Origin: an uncultured bacterium
GTDB taxonomy: Bacteria; Patescibacteriota; Saccharimonadia; Saccharimonadales; Saccharimonadaceae
Assembly (NCBI GenBank): GCA_902761145.1
Contig: CACWJA010000003.1
Coordinates: 87,796-151,795 of the forward strand
Direction: 5' to 3'
Length of the DNA: 64,000 nucleotides
Every line of letters starts with the position of its first letter. Positions within the stretch are counted from its first letter, which is position 1. Position numbers and translations under genes: made by a program. This document shows, piece by piece, positions 27,034 to 35,722 of this stretch. The notes beneath the pieces are model-generated. The model was not told the origin of the DNA, searched no databases, and was given only the letters and a program-made list of their open reading frames with translations.

Positions 27034-27360
27034 TTATTCTACATCTATCCCCAATATATCTGCAGCCCGCAATAATACTTCTTTCTCGTCACTATTACAC
27101 TCCATCATTCTTACCTTAAACAACTCTACCGTATCTTCATGCTTATAATCCAATATCTCCAAAGATCTAGCTGCCCCTGGCACCTTTTTTAATACGCCTT
27201 TTTCCACAAGGTTTTCCACATGCTCAGCCACCGCTGACACACTGGTAAGCCCCAGTCCCGACATTATCTCACGATAAGACGGAGAATACCCCTTTTCCTC
27301 TGTAAAATCCTGCAAATATTCCAATAATGCTAATTGTTTTTTCGTTAGCTTAGTTTTCAT
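27034..27360 (-). CDS. LexA-like winged-helix DNA-binding protein without peptidase domain
   Basis: The 108-residue protein starts KLTKKQLALLEYLQDFTEEK and continues GYSPSYREIMSGLGLTSVSA with VAEHVENLVEKGVLKKV and AARSLEIL, the N-terminal DNA-binding domain of LexA. The C-terminal S24 self-cleavage domain is missing; instead there are about 35 residues without recognisable motif. I place the start at 27360, with TATAAT 6 nt upstream; the open frame extends further but lies over the divergent gene. It faces the LCP gene over only 16 bp and could repress both promoters. It is unlikely to be a cleavable SOS repressor. Confidence 0.78.
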   Translation of the reverse strand: MKTKLTKKQLALLEYLQDFTEEKGYSPSYREIMSGLGLTSVSAVAEHVENLVEKGVLKKVPGAARSLEILDYKHEDTVELFKVRMMECNSDEKEVLLRAADILGIDVE

Positions 27361-27376
27361 GCTATAATTATATACA
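27361..27376. promoter_or_regulatory. 16-bp divergent leaderless promoter pair
   Basis: Plus-strand TGC-TATAAT (27363-27368, 8 nt before ATG 27377) and minus-strand TATAAT (27367-27372, 6 nt before ATG 27360) overlap by 2 bp. The two start codons are only 16 bp apart, so two polymerases cannot occupy both at once. Confidence 0.65.
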
Positions 27377-29089
27377 ATGGATAATAATAAATCAATCGAT
27401 GGGCTCAAACCACGTCGCTCCGCAAAAGCGACTTCTTCCAGAACATCATCCAAGGTTCCTATGCCCAAGTCAGCAAAATCCCCCAAGAGCCCCAGCCACA
27501 CCAACACCGCCAACCATCATACAAAGACCACAAAGCCCAAAAAAGCACCCAAAACAACTTCTACCACAAAAACCGCAAAACCCACCAAATCTACCCCTCC
27601 CACCACTACACAACCTACCGCCAAACCATCATCGATCGATATCAATGAGGATTTTCTCAGTCCTTCACAGATCTTCGATTTTGATGACGCCAGCGGCGAG
27701 CTAAAAGCCGCAGATATTACCTCGTCGCCCGATCCTCAAGACCCCAGCAGTTCAAAAAAACACAAAAAAGGAAAAAAGCAGAAAAAACCTATGTCTAAAA
27801 AACGCAAAATCATCCTCTGGATTATATCTATATTCATACTTCTGATAGTCGGTGGCGTTGTCTGGTTCATCCTCTGGGGCAATAGTATCATCGCCAAAAT
27901 TACAGACGGCCAAGGCAACCTATTCGATCTTATCACTGAAACATACGCCCCCCTCAAAACAGACGCCAATGGCCGCACCAATATTCTCGCCTTTGGTACC
28001 AGTGGCTACAATATGGACGGTGACGAAGGTGACGGCACCCACGACGGGGCTCAACTCACCGATTCTATTATGGTTATTAGTCTAGATCAAGAAACAGGTG
28101 ATACAGCCATGCTTTCAGTGCCTCGCGATCTCAAAGCCTCTCCTACCTGCACTGCCACCGGCAAAATCAACGAAGTCTACTGGTGTAACAATATGGAAGG
28201 CAACGCCGAACAAGCTGGCGCCGAAGCCCTCATAGCAGAAGTTAGCGATATTCTTGACATAGAAATCCAATATTATGCCCACGTCAACTGGGGCTCATTA
28301 GTGCAAATAGTTGATACATTAGGCGGTATCACAGTTACAGTAGACGAAGATATCGATGATTATTATAGATACGAAGCAGGCGGTACCTATACCATGGGCG
28401 GCGAAGAAGCCCTTTGGCTAGCCCGTATCAGACACGGCACCGCACACGGCGATTTCACCAGAACTGCCTCTCAACAGAAAATCCTTATCGCCATCAAAAA
28501 CCGTATCTTCGAAAAATCTCTTTCAATTACAGATCTATTAAGCCTGGCTTCCACCCTTGGCGACAACCTTCGCACCAATTTCTCTATCGACGAAATGAAA
28601 ACTCTTGCCCATCTCTCTTCCTCATTCGATTTCGACACTATGCGTCAAGTCTCACTTATAGACCCAGTTATGCTTGTCACTACTGGCACTATTAATGGCA
28701 TATCCTATGTTCTCCCAGCAGCCGGTGCCAATAATTATCTTGCCATCCAAAATTATGTTGCCAAAATGTTCTCCAGCGATCCACGCTCTTACGAAAATTA
28801 CACTATATTAGTCCTCAATGCCACCGACACCCCTGGTCTTGCATCTTCCGAACAAATTATTCTCAAAGATTCCGGCTACGACAATATTTATATAGACGAC
28901 GCCCCAGAAGGCACATATACCGAAGGTTATACACTCTATAATCTCACAGATGCTGCTCCTGGCACGCGTAAACTCCTAGAAGAAAAATACGGCGCCGCCC
29001 TACCACTAGAGTCTCTCCCCGCTAATATCTCTACAGACTACGATTTTATACTCATCGTCAACCCCGCCGACACCGATAGCAACAACTAG
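27377..29089 (+). CDS. LytR-CpsA-Psr (LCP) glycopolymer ligase
   Basis: The 570-residue protein has a long cytoplasmic N terminus rich in Thr/Pro/Lys (about 1-135), one membrane segment (about 144-168) and an extracellular LCP domain: TNILAFGTSGYN, LTDSIMVISLDQETGDTAML, SVPRDLKA, INEVYWC, LGGITVTVDEDIDD, LWLARIRHGTAHGDFTRTASQQ. A LytR_C-like domain follows (YTILVLNATDTPGLASS to DYDFILIVNP). LCP enzymes attach lipid-linked glycopolymers to peptidoglycan, which fits the glycan locus on the left. The LexA-like gene is divergent across 16 bp. Confidence 0.92.
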   Translation: MDNNKSIDGLKPRRSAKATSSRTSSKVPMPKSAKSPKSPSHTNTANHHTKTTKPKKAPKTTSTTKTAKPTKSTPPTTTQPTAKPSSIDINEDFLSPSQIFDFDDASGELKAADITSSPDPQDPSSSKKHKKGKKQKKPMSKKRKIILWIISIFILLIVGGVVWFILWGNSIIAKITDGQGNLFDLITETYAPLKTDANGRTNILAFGTSGYNMDGDEGDGTHDGAQLTDSIMVISLDQETGDTAMLSVPRDLKASPTCTATGKINEVYWCNNMEGNAEQAGAEALIAEVSDILDIEIQYYAHVNWGSLVQIVDTLGGITVTVDEDIDDYYRYEAGGTYTMGGEEALWLARIRHGTAHGDFTRTASQQKILIAIKNRIFEKSLSITDLLSLASTLGDNLRTNFSIDEMKTLAHLSSSFDFDTMRQVSLIDPVMLVTTGTINGISYVLPAAGANNYLAIQNYVAKMFSSDPRSYENYTILVLNATDTPGLASSEQIILKDSGYDNIYIDDAPEGTYTEGYTLYNLTDAAPGTRKLLEEKYGAALPLESLPANISTDYDFILIVNPADTDSNN

Positions 29090-29130
29090 TTACTACCTTG
29101 ACCATCCATACTCTAAGTCTCCATCCCTAC

Positions 29131-29159
29131 TTGATTTTATTTCAAAAATATGGTATAAC
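29131..29159 (+). promoter_or_regulatory. Sigma70-type promoter of the HD gene
   Basis: TTGATT (29131-29136), 17-nt spacer, TATAAC (29154-29159) with a TG one base upstream. Confidence 0.65.
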
Positions 29160-29201
29160 CACACTAAGGGTGAGTGTATCTTTATATTGGAGGTGTTTTA
29201 A

Positions 29202-29834
29202 GTGACAGAGACTTACAGGACAGATATCAACATCATGTTTACCTATCTCAGAGGCAGACTTACAGGAGCTGGCTACGAGCAGTCCAGACGGGCATTGGAG
29301 TTCGCACGCGAAGCGCACAGCGAGCAAACACGCAAAGACGGCAGACCATATATCATCCATCCATTATCAATGGCATGCGACGCAATAGCTTGCAAGGGTA
29401 TCACCGACGAAATCATCGCAACCATACTCTTGCATGACGTCTGCGAAGATTGCAACATACCGCTCTCCGCTCTGCCAGTAAATGACATCGTCAAACATGG
29501 CGTAAAGCTAATGACTATCAAGCCTCTGCATGGCGAAGTCAAATCCGAAACCAAACGTAGATACTACAATGAGCTACTCGACTCAAAAGAAGCCATAGTC
29601 ACAAAAGCTTTCGATAGATACTTCAACCTAAACGATATGGAAGGAGTACTTTCCGAAGAAGCAATCGTAAAAAACATCAAAGAAACACACTTGTTACTAA
29701 TGCCAGCTTTAAAAGAAGCAAAATACAAATACCTCGAGCTGTCAGATGTACTACACATCATCAGGACGTCCCTCAAAAACACCGTCACGATGATGGCGTA
29801 TTACCACAAAATAGATCTAACAAGCCTGCAATAA
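29202..29834 (+). CDS. HD-domain (p)ppGpp hydrolase-like protein
   Basis: The 210-residue protein has the RelA/SpoT-type hydrolase pattern: FAREAHSEQTRKDGRPYIIHP (His39, His53), LLHDVCED (His78-Asp79, Glu82-Asp83) and KAFDRYFNL (Asp138-Arg139), all metal-site positions of the family. There is no synthetase, TGS or ACT domain, so it resembles stand-alone hydrolases. GTG start with GGAGG 8 nt upstream. It has its own promoter and a strong terminator, unlike its neighbours, and looks like an inserted cassette. Whether the substrate is (p)ppGpp or another nucleotide is unknown. Confidence 0.78.
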   Translation: MTETYRTDINIMFTYLRGRLTGAGYEQSRRALEFAREAHSEQTRKDGRPYIIHPLSMACDAIACKGITDEIIATILLHDVCEDCNIPLSALPVNDIVKHGVKLMTIKPLHGEVKSETKRRYYNELLDSKEAIVTKAFDRYFNLNDMEGVLSEEAIVKNIKETHLLLMPALKEAKYKYLELSDVLHIIRTSLKNTVTMMAYYHKIDLTSLQ

Positions 29835-29858
29835 TATCATTTACACCACCTCACCCTT

Positions 29859-29884
29859 AGCCTTCTCCCCGGAGAAGGCTTTTT
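29859..29884 (+). terminator. Rho-independent terminator
   Basis: Perfect 10-bp stem AGCCTTCTCC/GGAGAAGGCT with a 2-nt CC centre and a TTTT tail, 25 nt after the HD gene. It abuts the end of the converging mscS gene. Confidence 0.88.
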
Positions 29885-29888
29885 ACAG

Positions 29889-30689
29889 CTACTTTCCAGT
29901 ATGGATATCCAGCTGTTGATACGGTATATGCATATTGTGCGATTCCAGCGTAGTGACAACAGTTCGCAAAGCATCACGTCGCACCTGTAGCTGATTCATG
30001 GGGTCACAGGTAACCACTATTTGATAATTAAGCGAAGATTCCGCCATAGCTGTCACACCCTGATACTTGGCACTCGTTACCTCTTCCTTTCGCCCCAGAT
30101 GTTTCACAATATCATGCATGGCCACCTCAGCATCCTCCACACTCACATCATACGATAGCGGTATCGGAATATAAATATACCCAGACACTATCTCTACCTG
30201 ATCAATATTACGATTTGCTATAGATACTATATTCATAGTATTAATATCCTGAAGCTTAGTGGTGCGCAAAGTCACCGACAACACCTGACCAACATTACTA
30301 CCATACTTTATCACATCGCCAATCCCATAATAATTATCGGACACAATCTCAAACCCACGAATAATATCTTTTAAAGCATCCTGCAATGCAAAGCCTACCA
30401 CAATTCCAGCTATACCTACACCAGCCAGCATAGATGTCACATCTATACCAAAAATCTGCAAAATGGTAAGAGCCGCCATAATAGCTAGCCCTGCGCCCAC
30501 TATACTCTTAAACATCCTGATTAATGTCTTGTTCTTTTTCTGAGACATTATCTTGGTGTTTTTCTTTTCTCTAGAATCAAGAAATTTCGCAATAGCACGA
30601 TATATTATCAGACTCACAAGCGCAACAACTATAGACCAAAATATACGCTGAAACCAGACATTACCAATAATATCCTGCAATAGCTCCAT
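29889..30689 (-). CDS. mscS: MscS-family mechanosensitive channel
   Basis: The 266-residue protein has three membrane segments and the MscS pore/beta-domain signature MLAGVGIAGIVVGFALQDAL followed by KDIIRGFEIVSDNYYGIGDV and VGQVLSVTLRTTKLQDINTMNIVSIANR. It should release solutes under hypo-osmotic stress. TATAAT lies 6 nt before the ATG at 30689, so it can be expressed apart from the ftsZ-nrdR run just upstream. Confidence 0.93.
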   Translation of the reverse strand: MELLQDIIGNVWFQRIFWSIVVALVSLIIYRAIAKFLDSREKKNTKIMSQKKNKTLIRMFKSIVGAGLAIMAALTILQIFGIDVTSMLAGVGIAGIVVGFALQDALKDIIRGFEIVSDNYYGIGDVIKYGSNVGQVLSVTLRTTKLQDINTMNIVSIANRNIDQVEIVSGYIYIPIPLSYDVSVEDAEVAMHDIVKHLGRKEEVTSAKYQGVTAMAESSLNYQIVVTCDPMNQLQVRRDALRTVVTTLESHNMHIPYQQLDIHTGK

Positions 30690-30695
30690 ACCAAT

Positions 30696-30701
30696 ATTAT
30701 A
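30696..30701 (-). promoter_or_regulatory. mscS -10 element (TGA-TATAAT), 6 nt before ATG
   Basis: The hexamer lies at the very end of the upstream Trx-like coding region. Confidence 0.6.
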
Positions 30702-30951
30702 TCATATAATACAGCACTTCATCCACAAGCGGCATACTACTACCCCGCCAGCTAGCACGCACATCTCCACTCTCGCCCAGCGCAAGTATTGTAGGATATT
30801 CCACCACATCATAGGCCTCACAAAATCCTACATTTGTATCCGGATCCATAGTCTCTATTTCCCTACCAGTCTGACGCCGAAAAGTCTCCAACCATTCATC
30901 CACAGTACGAGAATAGTCCTGTTTATCACGATATATACATACTACTCGCAT
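30697..30951 (-). CDS. Small thioredoxin-fold protein lacking CxxC
   Basis: The 84-residue protein has a thioredoxin/glutaredoxin-like layout: strand RVVCIYRD, helix VDEWLETFRR, AYDVVEYPTILALGESGDV (the YPT is the cis-Pro position) and a C-terminal helix. The CxxC site is absent (RDKQDYS), so it is not a redox enzyme as read. It overlaps nrdR by 10 nt. Function unknown. Confidence 0.65.
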   Translation of the reverse strand: MRVVCIYRDKQDYSRTVDEWLETFRRQTGREIETMDPDTNVGFCEAYDVVEYPTILALGESGDVRASWRGSSMPLVDEVLYYMI

Positions 30952-31421
30952 TCTTCTTTCTCAATCCCATTTTTACGTTTACTATTTTGTTCTCGTAAAA
31001 TATTTTCAAAATCTTCCAACGTGCGAAACTCACGAAACACACTAGCAAATCTCACATAAGCCACTTCATTTATTTCTGCTAGCACATCTAGCACTGCCTC
31101 CCCTATCTGTTTGCTAGTAATCTGATCATTGCCATAACTATATAGTATATCCGTAGCACGGTTTACCACATCCTCTACCTCTAGCTCCGAATTAAAGAAT
31201 TTTCCCACACTTCGTTTCACGGCTAGTAGTAGCTTGTCACGATCATAAATCTCTTTGTTGCCACTACGTTTAGCTACAGTAAGTTGCGGCATTTCTATCC
31301 GCTCATAAGTAGTAAATCTATGCCCGTCGCTAGACACACGCCTACGACGAATCATAGTGCCATCTACCGTCTCGCGGCTTTCCAGAACTTTGCTATCTCC
31401 AATACGAATTTTTCGTTCCAT
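30942..31421 (-). CDS. nrdR: NrdR-like ATP-cone regulator without zinc-ribbon cysteines
   Basis: The 159-residue protein aligns with NrdR, the repressor of ribonucleotide reductase genes: SKVLESRET..GTMIRRRRVS..GHRFTTYER at the N terminus and an ATP-cone (VAKRSGNKEIYDRDKLLLAV to VAYVRFASVFREFRTLEDF). The four cysteines of the N-terminal zinc ribbon are all replaced (RKIRIG instead of CPxCG; RVSSDG instead of ECxxCG). A stop codon six codons upstream rules out a missed start. It lies 18 nt after ftsZ and overlaps the Trx-like gene. DNA binding by the usual zinc fold is doubtful. Confidence 0.82.
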   Translation of the reverse strand: MERKIRIGDSKVLESRETVDGTMIRRRRVSSDGHRFTTYERIEMPQLTVAKRSGNKEIYDRDKLLLAVKRSVGKFFNSELEVEDVVNRATDILYSYGNDQITSKQIGEAVLDVLAEINEVAYVRFASVFREFRTLEDFENILREQNSKRKNGIEKEECE

Positions 31422-31439
31422 CCGCGCTTCCCTTATCTA

Positions 31440-32609
31440 TTATTTTTTCTTCTTACCTTTAAGTCGCTCACGCAGTGATGGCGGCACGTCCATGTCGTCA
31501 TCATTTACTATAGGCTCAGGCTCTGGTTCATTTTTTATAGAATCCCACATATTCGTACGATTCTCTATTGCAAAATCTTTCGATTCCGATACAGGCTTAG
31601 CATCACGGAATCCGCTCGTAGTCATAGGCTCTGGCTCTGGCGCACTCACTGGCTCATCGTAGTAATCCGAGTCAAATCCAGTAGCCACCACCGTAACGAT
31701 TATTTCATCCTCAAGCTCTGGACGAATAGACGCCCCAAAGATGATATTAGCGTCAGGTGATACAGCACCAGTTATTACTTCTGCGGCCTCCTGTATTTCG
31801 CTCATAGACATATCATATCCACCAGCCACAGAGAATAGCACACCTCTAGCCCCCTCTATCTTTACTTCAATCAGCGGTGATTCCACAGCCTGTTGAGCAG
31901 CTATCACAGCACGGTTTTCCCCACTAGCCCGGCCGATACCCATCAGAGCAGAGCCAGCATTTTTCATAATAGCCTTCACATCAGCAAAGTCTAGGTTGAT
32001 CAACGAATGCTCGGTGATCAGCTCAGATATTCCCTGCACACCCTGGCGCAGTACATCATCGGCTATCTTAAATGTCTCTAGCAAAGGCGTGCGAGGATCA
32101 ATGGTCTGAAGCAATCGGTCATTCGGTATAGTAATAAGTGCATCCACCTGACGAGCGAGCTTGTCTATAGCCAGCTCAGCATTAGCCCTTCGACGTGCGC
32201 CTTCAAAAGTAAACGGCTTCGTGGCTACGCCCACAGTAAGTATATCTTTTTTGCGAGCCTCCTCAGCCACTATAGGCCCAGCACCCGAACCAGTACCACC
32301 ACCAGCACCGAGGGTAATGAATACCATATCAGCCCCGTCTAGCGCCTTTTCTATGGCTTCACGCCCTTCCTCGGCGGCCTCGCGTCCTTTCTCTGGGTCA
32401 CCACCAGCGCCAAGCCCCTTACCTATATGTACTTTTACATCGGCAGGAGAATGATGCAAAGCCTGCGCATCGGTATTAATAGCTACAAATTCCACGCCAG
32501 CAAGTCCTACTTCTTTCATACGTTCTACTGCAGATCCACCGGCACCACCAACACCCACTACCTTGATACTTGCTTTACTTTCCACTTCCGTAGGTTTAAC
32601 TTCTGGCAT
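31440..32609 (-). CDS. ftsZ: Cell division protein FtsZ
   Basis: The 389-residue tubulin-like GTPase forms the division ring. Motifs: [17 protein letters not shown] (about residues 15-31), the GTP-binding [12 protein letters not shown] (about 100-111), [48 protein letters not shown]. The C terminus ends in [16 protein letters not shown], a normal conserved tail for membrane-tether binding. ATG with a weak GAGGA site. It heads a run with nrdR and the Trx-like gene; ftsA and the usual dcw genes are not adjacent. Confidence 0.97.
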   Translation of the reverse strand: MPEVKPTEVESKASIKVVGVGGAGGSAVERMKEVGLAGVEFVAINTDAQALHHSPADVKVHIGKGLGAGGDPEKGREAAEEGREAIEKALDGADMVFITLGAGGGTGSGAGPIVAEEARKKDILTVGVATKPFTFEGARRRANAELAIDKLARQVDALITIPNDRLLQTIDPRTPLLETFKIADDVLRQGVQGISELITEHSLINLDFADVKAIMKNAGSALMGIGRASGENRAVIAAQQAVESPLIEVKIEGARGVLFSVAGGYDMSMSEIQEAAEVITGAVSPDANIIFGASIRPELEDEIIVTVVATGFDSDYYDEPVSAPEPEPMTTSGFRDAKPVSESKDFAIENRTNMWDSIKNEPEPEPIVNDDDMDVPPSLRERLKGKKKK

Positions 32610-32637
32610 AATATATTCCTCGCTTTAATATATTATC

Positions 32638-32666
32638 AGTATACATCTATTCGCAATTTTTAGCAA
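32638..32666 (-). promoter_or_regulatory. ftsZ promoter
   Basis: TTGCTA (32661-32666), 17-nt spacer, TATACT (32638-32643). It leaves a leader of about 20-25 nt with a ribosome-binding site. Confidence 0.5.
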
Positions 32667-32726
32667 GGGCTATTATTCATTGATGGTCCAGGGGTTGGTG
32701 GCGGTATTGGGGCCGCTAATAACTAC

Positions 32727-32795
32727 AGTTTCAAATGAGTTTCGGAGAGGCTGGAGGTAAGAAATGCTAAACCTACCTAGCTACACAACGTAACG
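32727..32795 (-). repeat. Shared 3' flank of FISUMP genes, copy 1
   Basis: The end of the FISUMP gene and about 45 bases beyond its stop are nearly identical to 63576-63642 behind the other FISUMP gene. The shared blocks are GCTAAACCTACCTAGC with the following ACACAACGTAA, and AATGAGTTTCGGAGAGGC. Copies differ by small indels. Confidence 0.85.
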
Positions 32796-35535
32796 AGAAG
32801 CCGCTATCCCTATAGCCGAGACTCCGAGAGTCCAGATATCCACTCGCATTGAAACCGAGCCGGTACGAATCACTACTGTTTTTAACTACACTAGACCAGT
32901 AGCCCCCGTTGCTGCCTACGCTGCCCGAGCTGCCATTCCAGCGGCCACCATATACGAAATAGGTAGGGCTGCTCTGGATATTGCCACTAGTGCCAGAAGT
33001 AAAGCCTTGGGTGTTTACTAGGTTTTGGTAAGACTTATCACCGCTATAGGTAGGTAGTCTCCAGCCAGCAGGGCAGATAGATTGATTTACGTCTTGCCGA
33101 CCGGTAGTATATGAGCTAGAGTCATTCATAGCTACTGCAGCAGTCCAGTTGTAGTAGTTACCTACATGATAGTGAGTACCACCAGACGTAGCGGATGGGT
33201 CTGTTGTGGTTCTGTTGCTAAGGCTGCCACCACTAGTAGTTACATTGCCATTCCAGTAAAGATTGCCTGGGTCGTAGGAGGATGGGGCGGTATTAGAGCT
33301 AGTCCAGCTAGAAGTGGTGCTGGTAGATACAGTAGGTGTCCAGCTAGTACCGATAGTAGAATTAGCTAGGTCTGTATCTGCACTGGTGTAAGTCCTGCCA
33401 GCTTCTATATCTAGGTCTAGGTTTTGAGTCATCCAGATGTTGTTGTCTGCGAGTTTGGCTACCCAGTAGGATTTACCATCACGAGTGTCTGGTACCTGCA
33501 TGGTATCGCCTCGGCTAAGCGTACTGCCCCACAATGCTACATTTTGCATGGTAGGTTGCATCCACTGCGCGTAAAGGGTGACGTTTTCTGACTGGGTAGC
33601 ACTAGCGGCGTATTCCGCTTGGTCTACATATGATGTGCCGCTACCGTCCGCTGCTGTGTTCCAGCCGTTAAATACGTAGCCTTCCCTGGTATATGTATTA
33701 GCTGGAAGATTTACCGTGTCGCCTGCTGGTATATTTATACTATCCATAGCTTCTCCACCATCACTGCCATTACCATTAAATGTTATAACGGTAGTAGCCC
33801 ACTGAGCATGCAGGGTTATACTATGCGAGCCAGCCTCAGCCGTATAGTCACCCTGATTTGGGTATGAAGTGCCTGGATCTTGCTCAGTAGGAGTAGCTAC
33901 TGTATTCCAGCCAATAAATCCATAACCTTCTTTGGTGAATACATTCGCAGGCAGCACTTGAGCCTGCCCCGCCTCTATGGTGATAGGCTCCATTGTACCA
34001 CTATCAGCACCATTACCGTCAAAGGTGATCACTGTGGTATAGGCCCATATAGCATAGAGGGCAATAGCATCATCTGCATTTAAATTTATATTGTTCATGA
34101 TGTCTTGTTCGTCCATGTAGGTAGCTTCTGTAGCGTTCTGGTCTGCACTCCAGCCTTTAAAGATATAGTTTTCTGTTGTGGATAGAATTGGGGTTCTATA
34201 TATGCCTGTTTCTATCACGTTTACTTTATTGCTGGTTACTTTACCATCTGCATAGGTAGGGATGAATGTCATTATATTTTCTGTTGCTGTAGCAGCGTCA
34301 TTAAATACTAAGCCATTACTATTAAATATAACTGCTGCAGGTGCTCCCCACACTGCATATAATATCTGGGTGTTTTCTGTTGTTTGATCTATACCAAAGT
34401 TATCACCTGGTTGGAAGAGTCTTGCTTGGTCTGGCTGTTGTTGATCTACTGGGCAGGTTTGGTAGCCAGTGGTTTGGTCTTTTGTAGGCTGTACTGTGCA
34501 CCAGCCAGCAAATACATAGCCGGCATATTCGTATTCTCCTGTAGATGGATTAATGCTACCAAGTGTTGGTACTTTAGTACTTAGTATTACTGCTACAGTG
34601 TCTCCACCTTGGACATTACCAGTCTGAGCAGTAGGCATGTTGGTGACTGATGCATCATCTATAAGTCCTGTTGGTATATTAGCATTGTAGGATACACTGT
34701 ATGGTACTGGATTACCTACTGCAGTGATGATGTAGGATTGGTTGTTGTAATTAGTAGAATAAGTACCAGTATATGGAGTGTAGTCTATACGTATGCCATA
34801 GTCTATGGTGTATTCATCTTCTAGTAAAGCGCCATCATTGGTTGTAGTGTTTTCTTGGTTAGGTGCATCTGTAGTAGCTATAGTATCTCCATTTACAGGA
34901 GCTGGGTAGTAATTGATGGGAGATGTGGTAGTGATGTTTTCGTTAGTATTAGGATCTAGTGTAGTAGTGGTAGTAGTATTAGGAGCAGAGTTGTATTTAC
35001 TAGGTGCATAGCCCCAGGTGTTGTTTAGATCTATACCTTCTATTGTATTATCTATGTAGTCTTCTGATGATACTGGTTGAGATAGAGAGCTAATAGCACA
35101 TTTATTTGAGGTGGGCGTATTCTCGCATTTCTCGTTATTACTAATGAGTTTGTCTGCAGATGATGATGCTGGGTTAGAGGCTTTAATACCTAGGGTGTAG
35201 CCTGTGATATTATTAGTGGCTACATGTATTACTGCAGTACTAGCTTTCGTATCGTCATCTGCCGTACTAACAAAAGTACCATTACTAGATGTAGGGGTAA
35301 TATCTAGTGGTAATTCACTATTAGATAAAGAGATAGATAGAGTAGTGTCGCTGGCTACAGATGTACCAGTGATGGCATGAGAGTCATTATCATGTACTGG
35401 TGGGCAGATGAAACACAGCGCATATATAGCCATAGCAGCGATGCCAGTATAAGTAGTAGCACGCCCCACTTGCCTGCTAATATCACTATTTTTCAAAAAC
35501 AATGTTCGTATCTTATTTATATTGTTTTTTATCAT
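32773..35535 (-). CDS. Large surface protein with Listeria-Bacteroides repeats and FISUMP domain
   Basis: The 920-residue protein has an N-terminal membrane/signal segment (about 29-45), a Thr/Ser-rich beta region, four InlB B-repeat/Flg_new-like units (ending YAGYVFAGWC..LYAVWG, YIFKGWSADQ..LYAIWA, YGFIGWNTVA..LHAQWA, YVFNGWNTAA..LYAQWM; about 290-680) and a C-terminal FISUMP domain (WMTQNLDLDI, GNYYNWTAAVAMN, SICPAGWRLPT, YWSSV, SLRCVAR). FISUMP domains are C-type-lectin-like folds on adhesins. AAGGGAG precedes the ATG. Codon choice (gta, cta, act) differs from the glycan genes. A paralogue ends at 63623. For an epibiont, host or surface contact is a likely role (inference). Confidence 0.88.
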   Translation of the reverse strand: MIKNNINKIRTLFLKNSDISRQVGRATTYTGIAAMAIYALCFICPPVHDNDSHAITGTSVASDTTLSISLSNSELPLDITPTSSNGTFVSTADDDTKASTAVIHVATNNITGYTLGIKASNPASSSADKLISNNEKCENTPTSNKCAISSLSQPVSSEDYIDNTIEGIDLNNTWGYAPSKYNSAPNTTTTTTLDPNTNENITTTSPINYYPAPVNGDTIATTDAPNQENTTTNDGALLEDEYTIDYGIRIDYTPYTGTYSTNYNNQSYIITAVGNPVPYSVSYNANIPTGLIDDASVTNMPTAQTGNVQGGDTVAVILSTKVPTLGSINPSTGEYEYAGYVFAGWCTVQPTKDQTTGYQTCPVDQQQPDQARLFQPGDNFGIDQTTENTQILYAVWGAPAAVIFNSNGLVFNDAATATENIMTFIPTYADGKVTSNKVNVIETGIYRTPILSTTENYIFKGWSADQNATEATYMDEQDIMNNINLNADDAIALYAIWAYTTVITFDGNGADSGTMEPITIEAGQAQVLPANVFTKEGYGFIGWNTVATPTEQDPGTSYPNQGDYTAEAGSHSITLHAQWATTVITFNGNGSDGGEAMDSINIPAGDTVNLPANTYTREGYVFNGWNTAADGSGTSYVDQAEYAASATQSENVTLYAQWMQPTMQNVALWGSTLSRGDTMQVPDTRDGKSYWVAKLADNNIWMTQNLDLDIEAGRTYTSADTDLANSTIGTSWTPTVSTSTTSSWTSSNTAPSSYDPGNLYWNGNVTTSGGSLSNRTTTDPSATSGGTHYHVGNYYNWTAAVAMNDSSSYTTGRQDVNQSICPAGWRLPTYSGDKSYQNLVNTQGFTSGTSGNIQSSPTYFVYGGRWNGSSGSVGSNGGYWSSVVKNSSDSYRLGFNASGYLDSRSLGYRDSGFSLRCVAR

Positions 35536-35591
35536 ATACTCCCTTTGGCACTAGCCACATTACCCTATACATGCCTTATAAGCATATGTTC

Positions 35592-35620
35592 ATTATATAT
35601 AATTTATCACAATAAAACAA
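35592..35620 (-). promoter_or_regulatory. Promoter of the FISUMP gene
   Basis: TTGTTT (35615-35620), 17-nt spacer, TATAAT (35592-35597). Leader of about 50 nt with AAGGGAG. Confidence 0.6.
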
Positions 35621-35722
35621 TAGCTTTATCCCGTACAATCTTAATCCCAATTTAAAACCAGACCCCCAAATAGTTCCCCAAGTACTACCTTACAGCATTA
35701 ATCAAGTGTTTGCAGAATAATA

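Noticed and set aside
32773..33070. Diversity-generating retroelement variable region
   Set aside because: No reverse transcriptase, accessory gene or template repeat in the window; the paralogues also differ at synonymous third positions, not mainly at adenines.
33166..34584. Plus-strand frames opposite the FISUMP gene
   Set aside because: They are shadows of the repetitive minus-strand coding region, without ribosome-binding sites or family resemblance.
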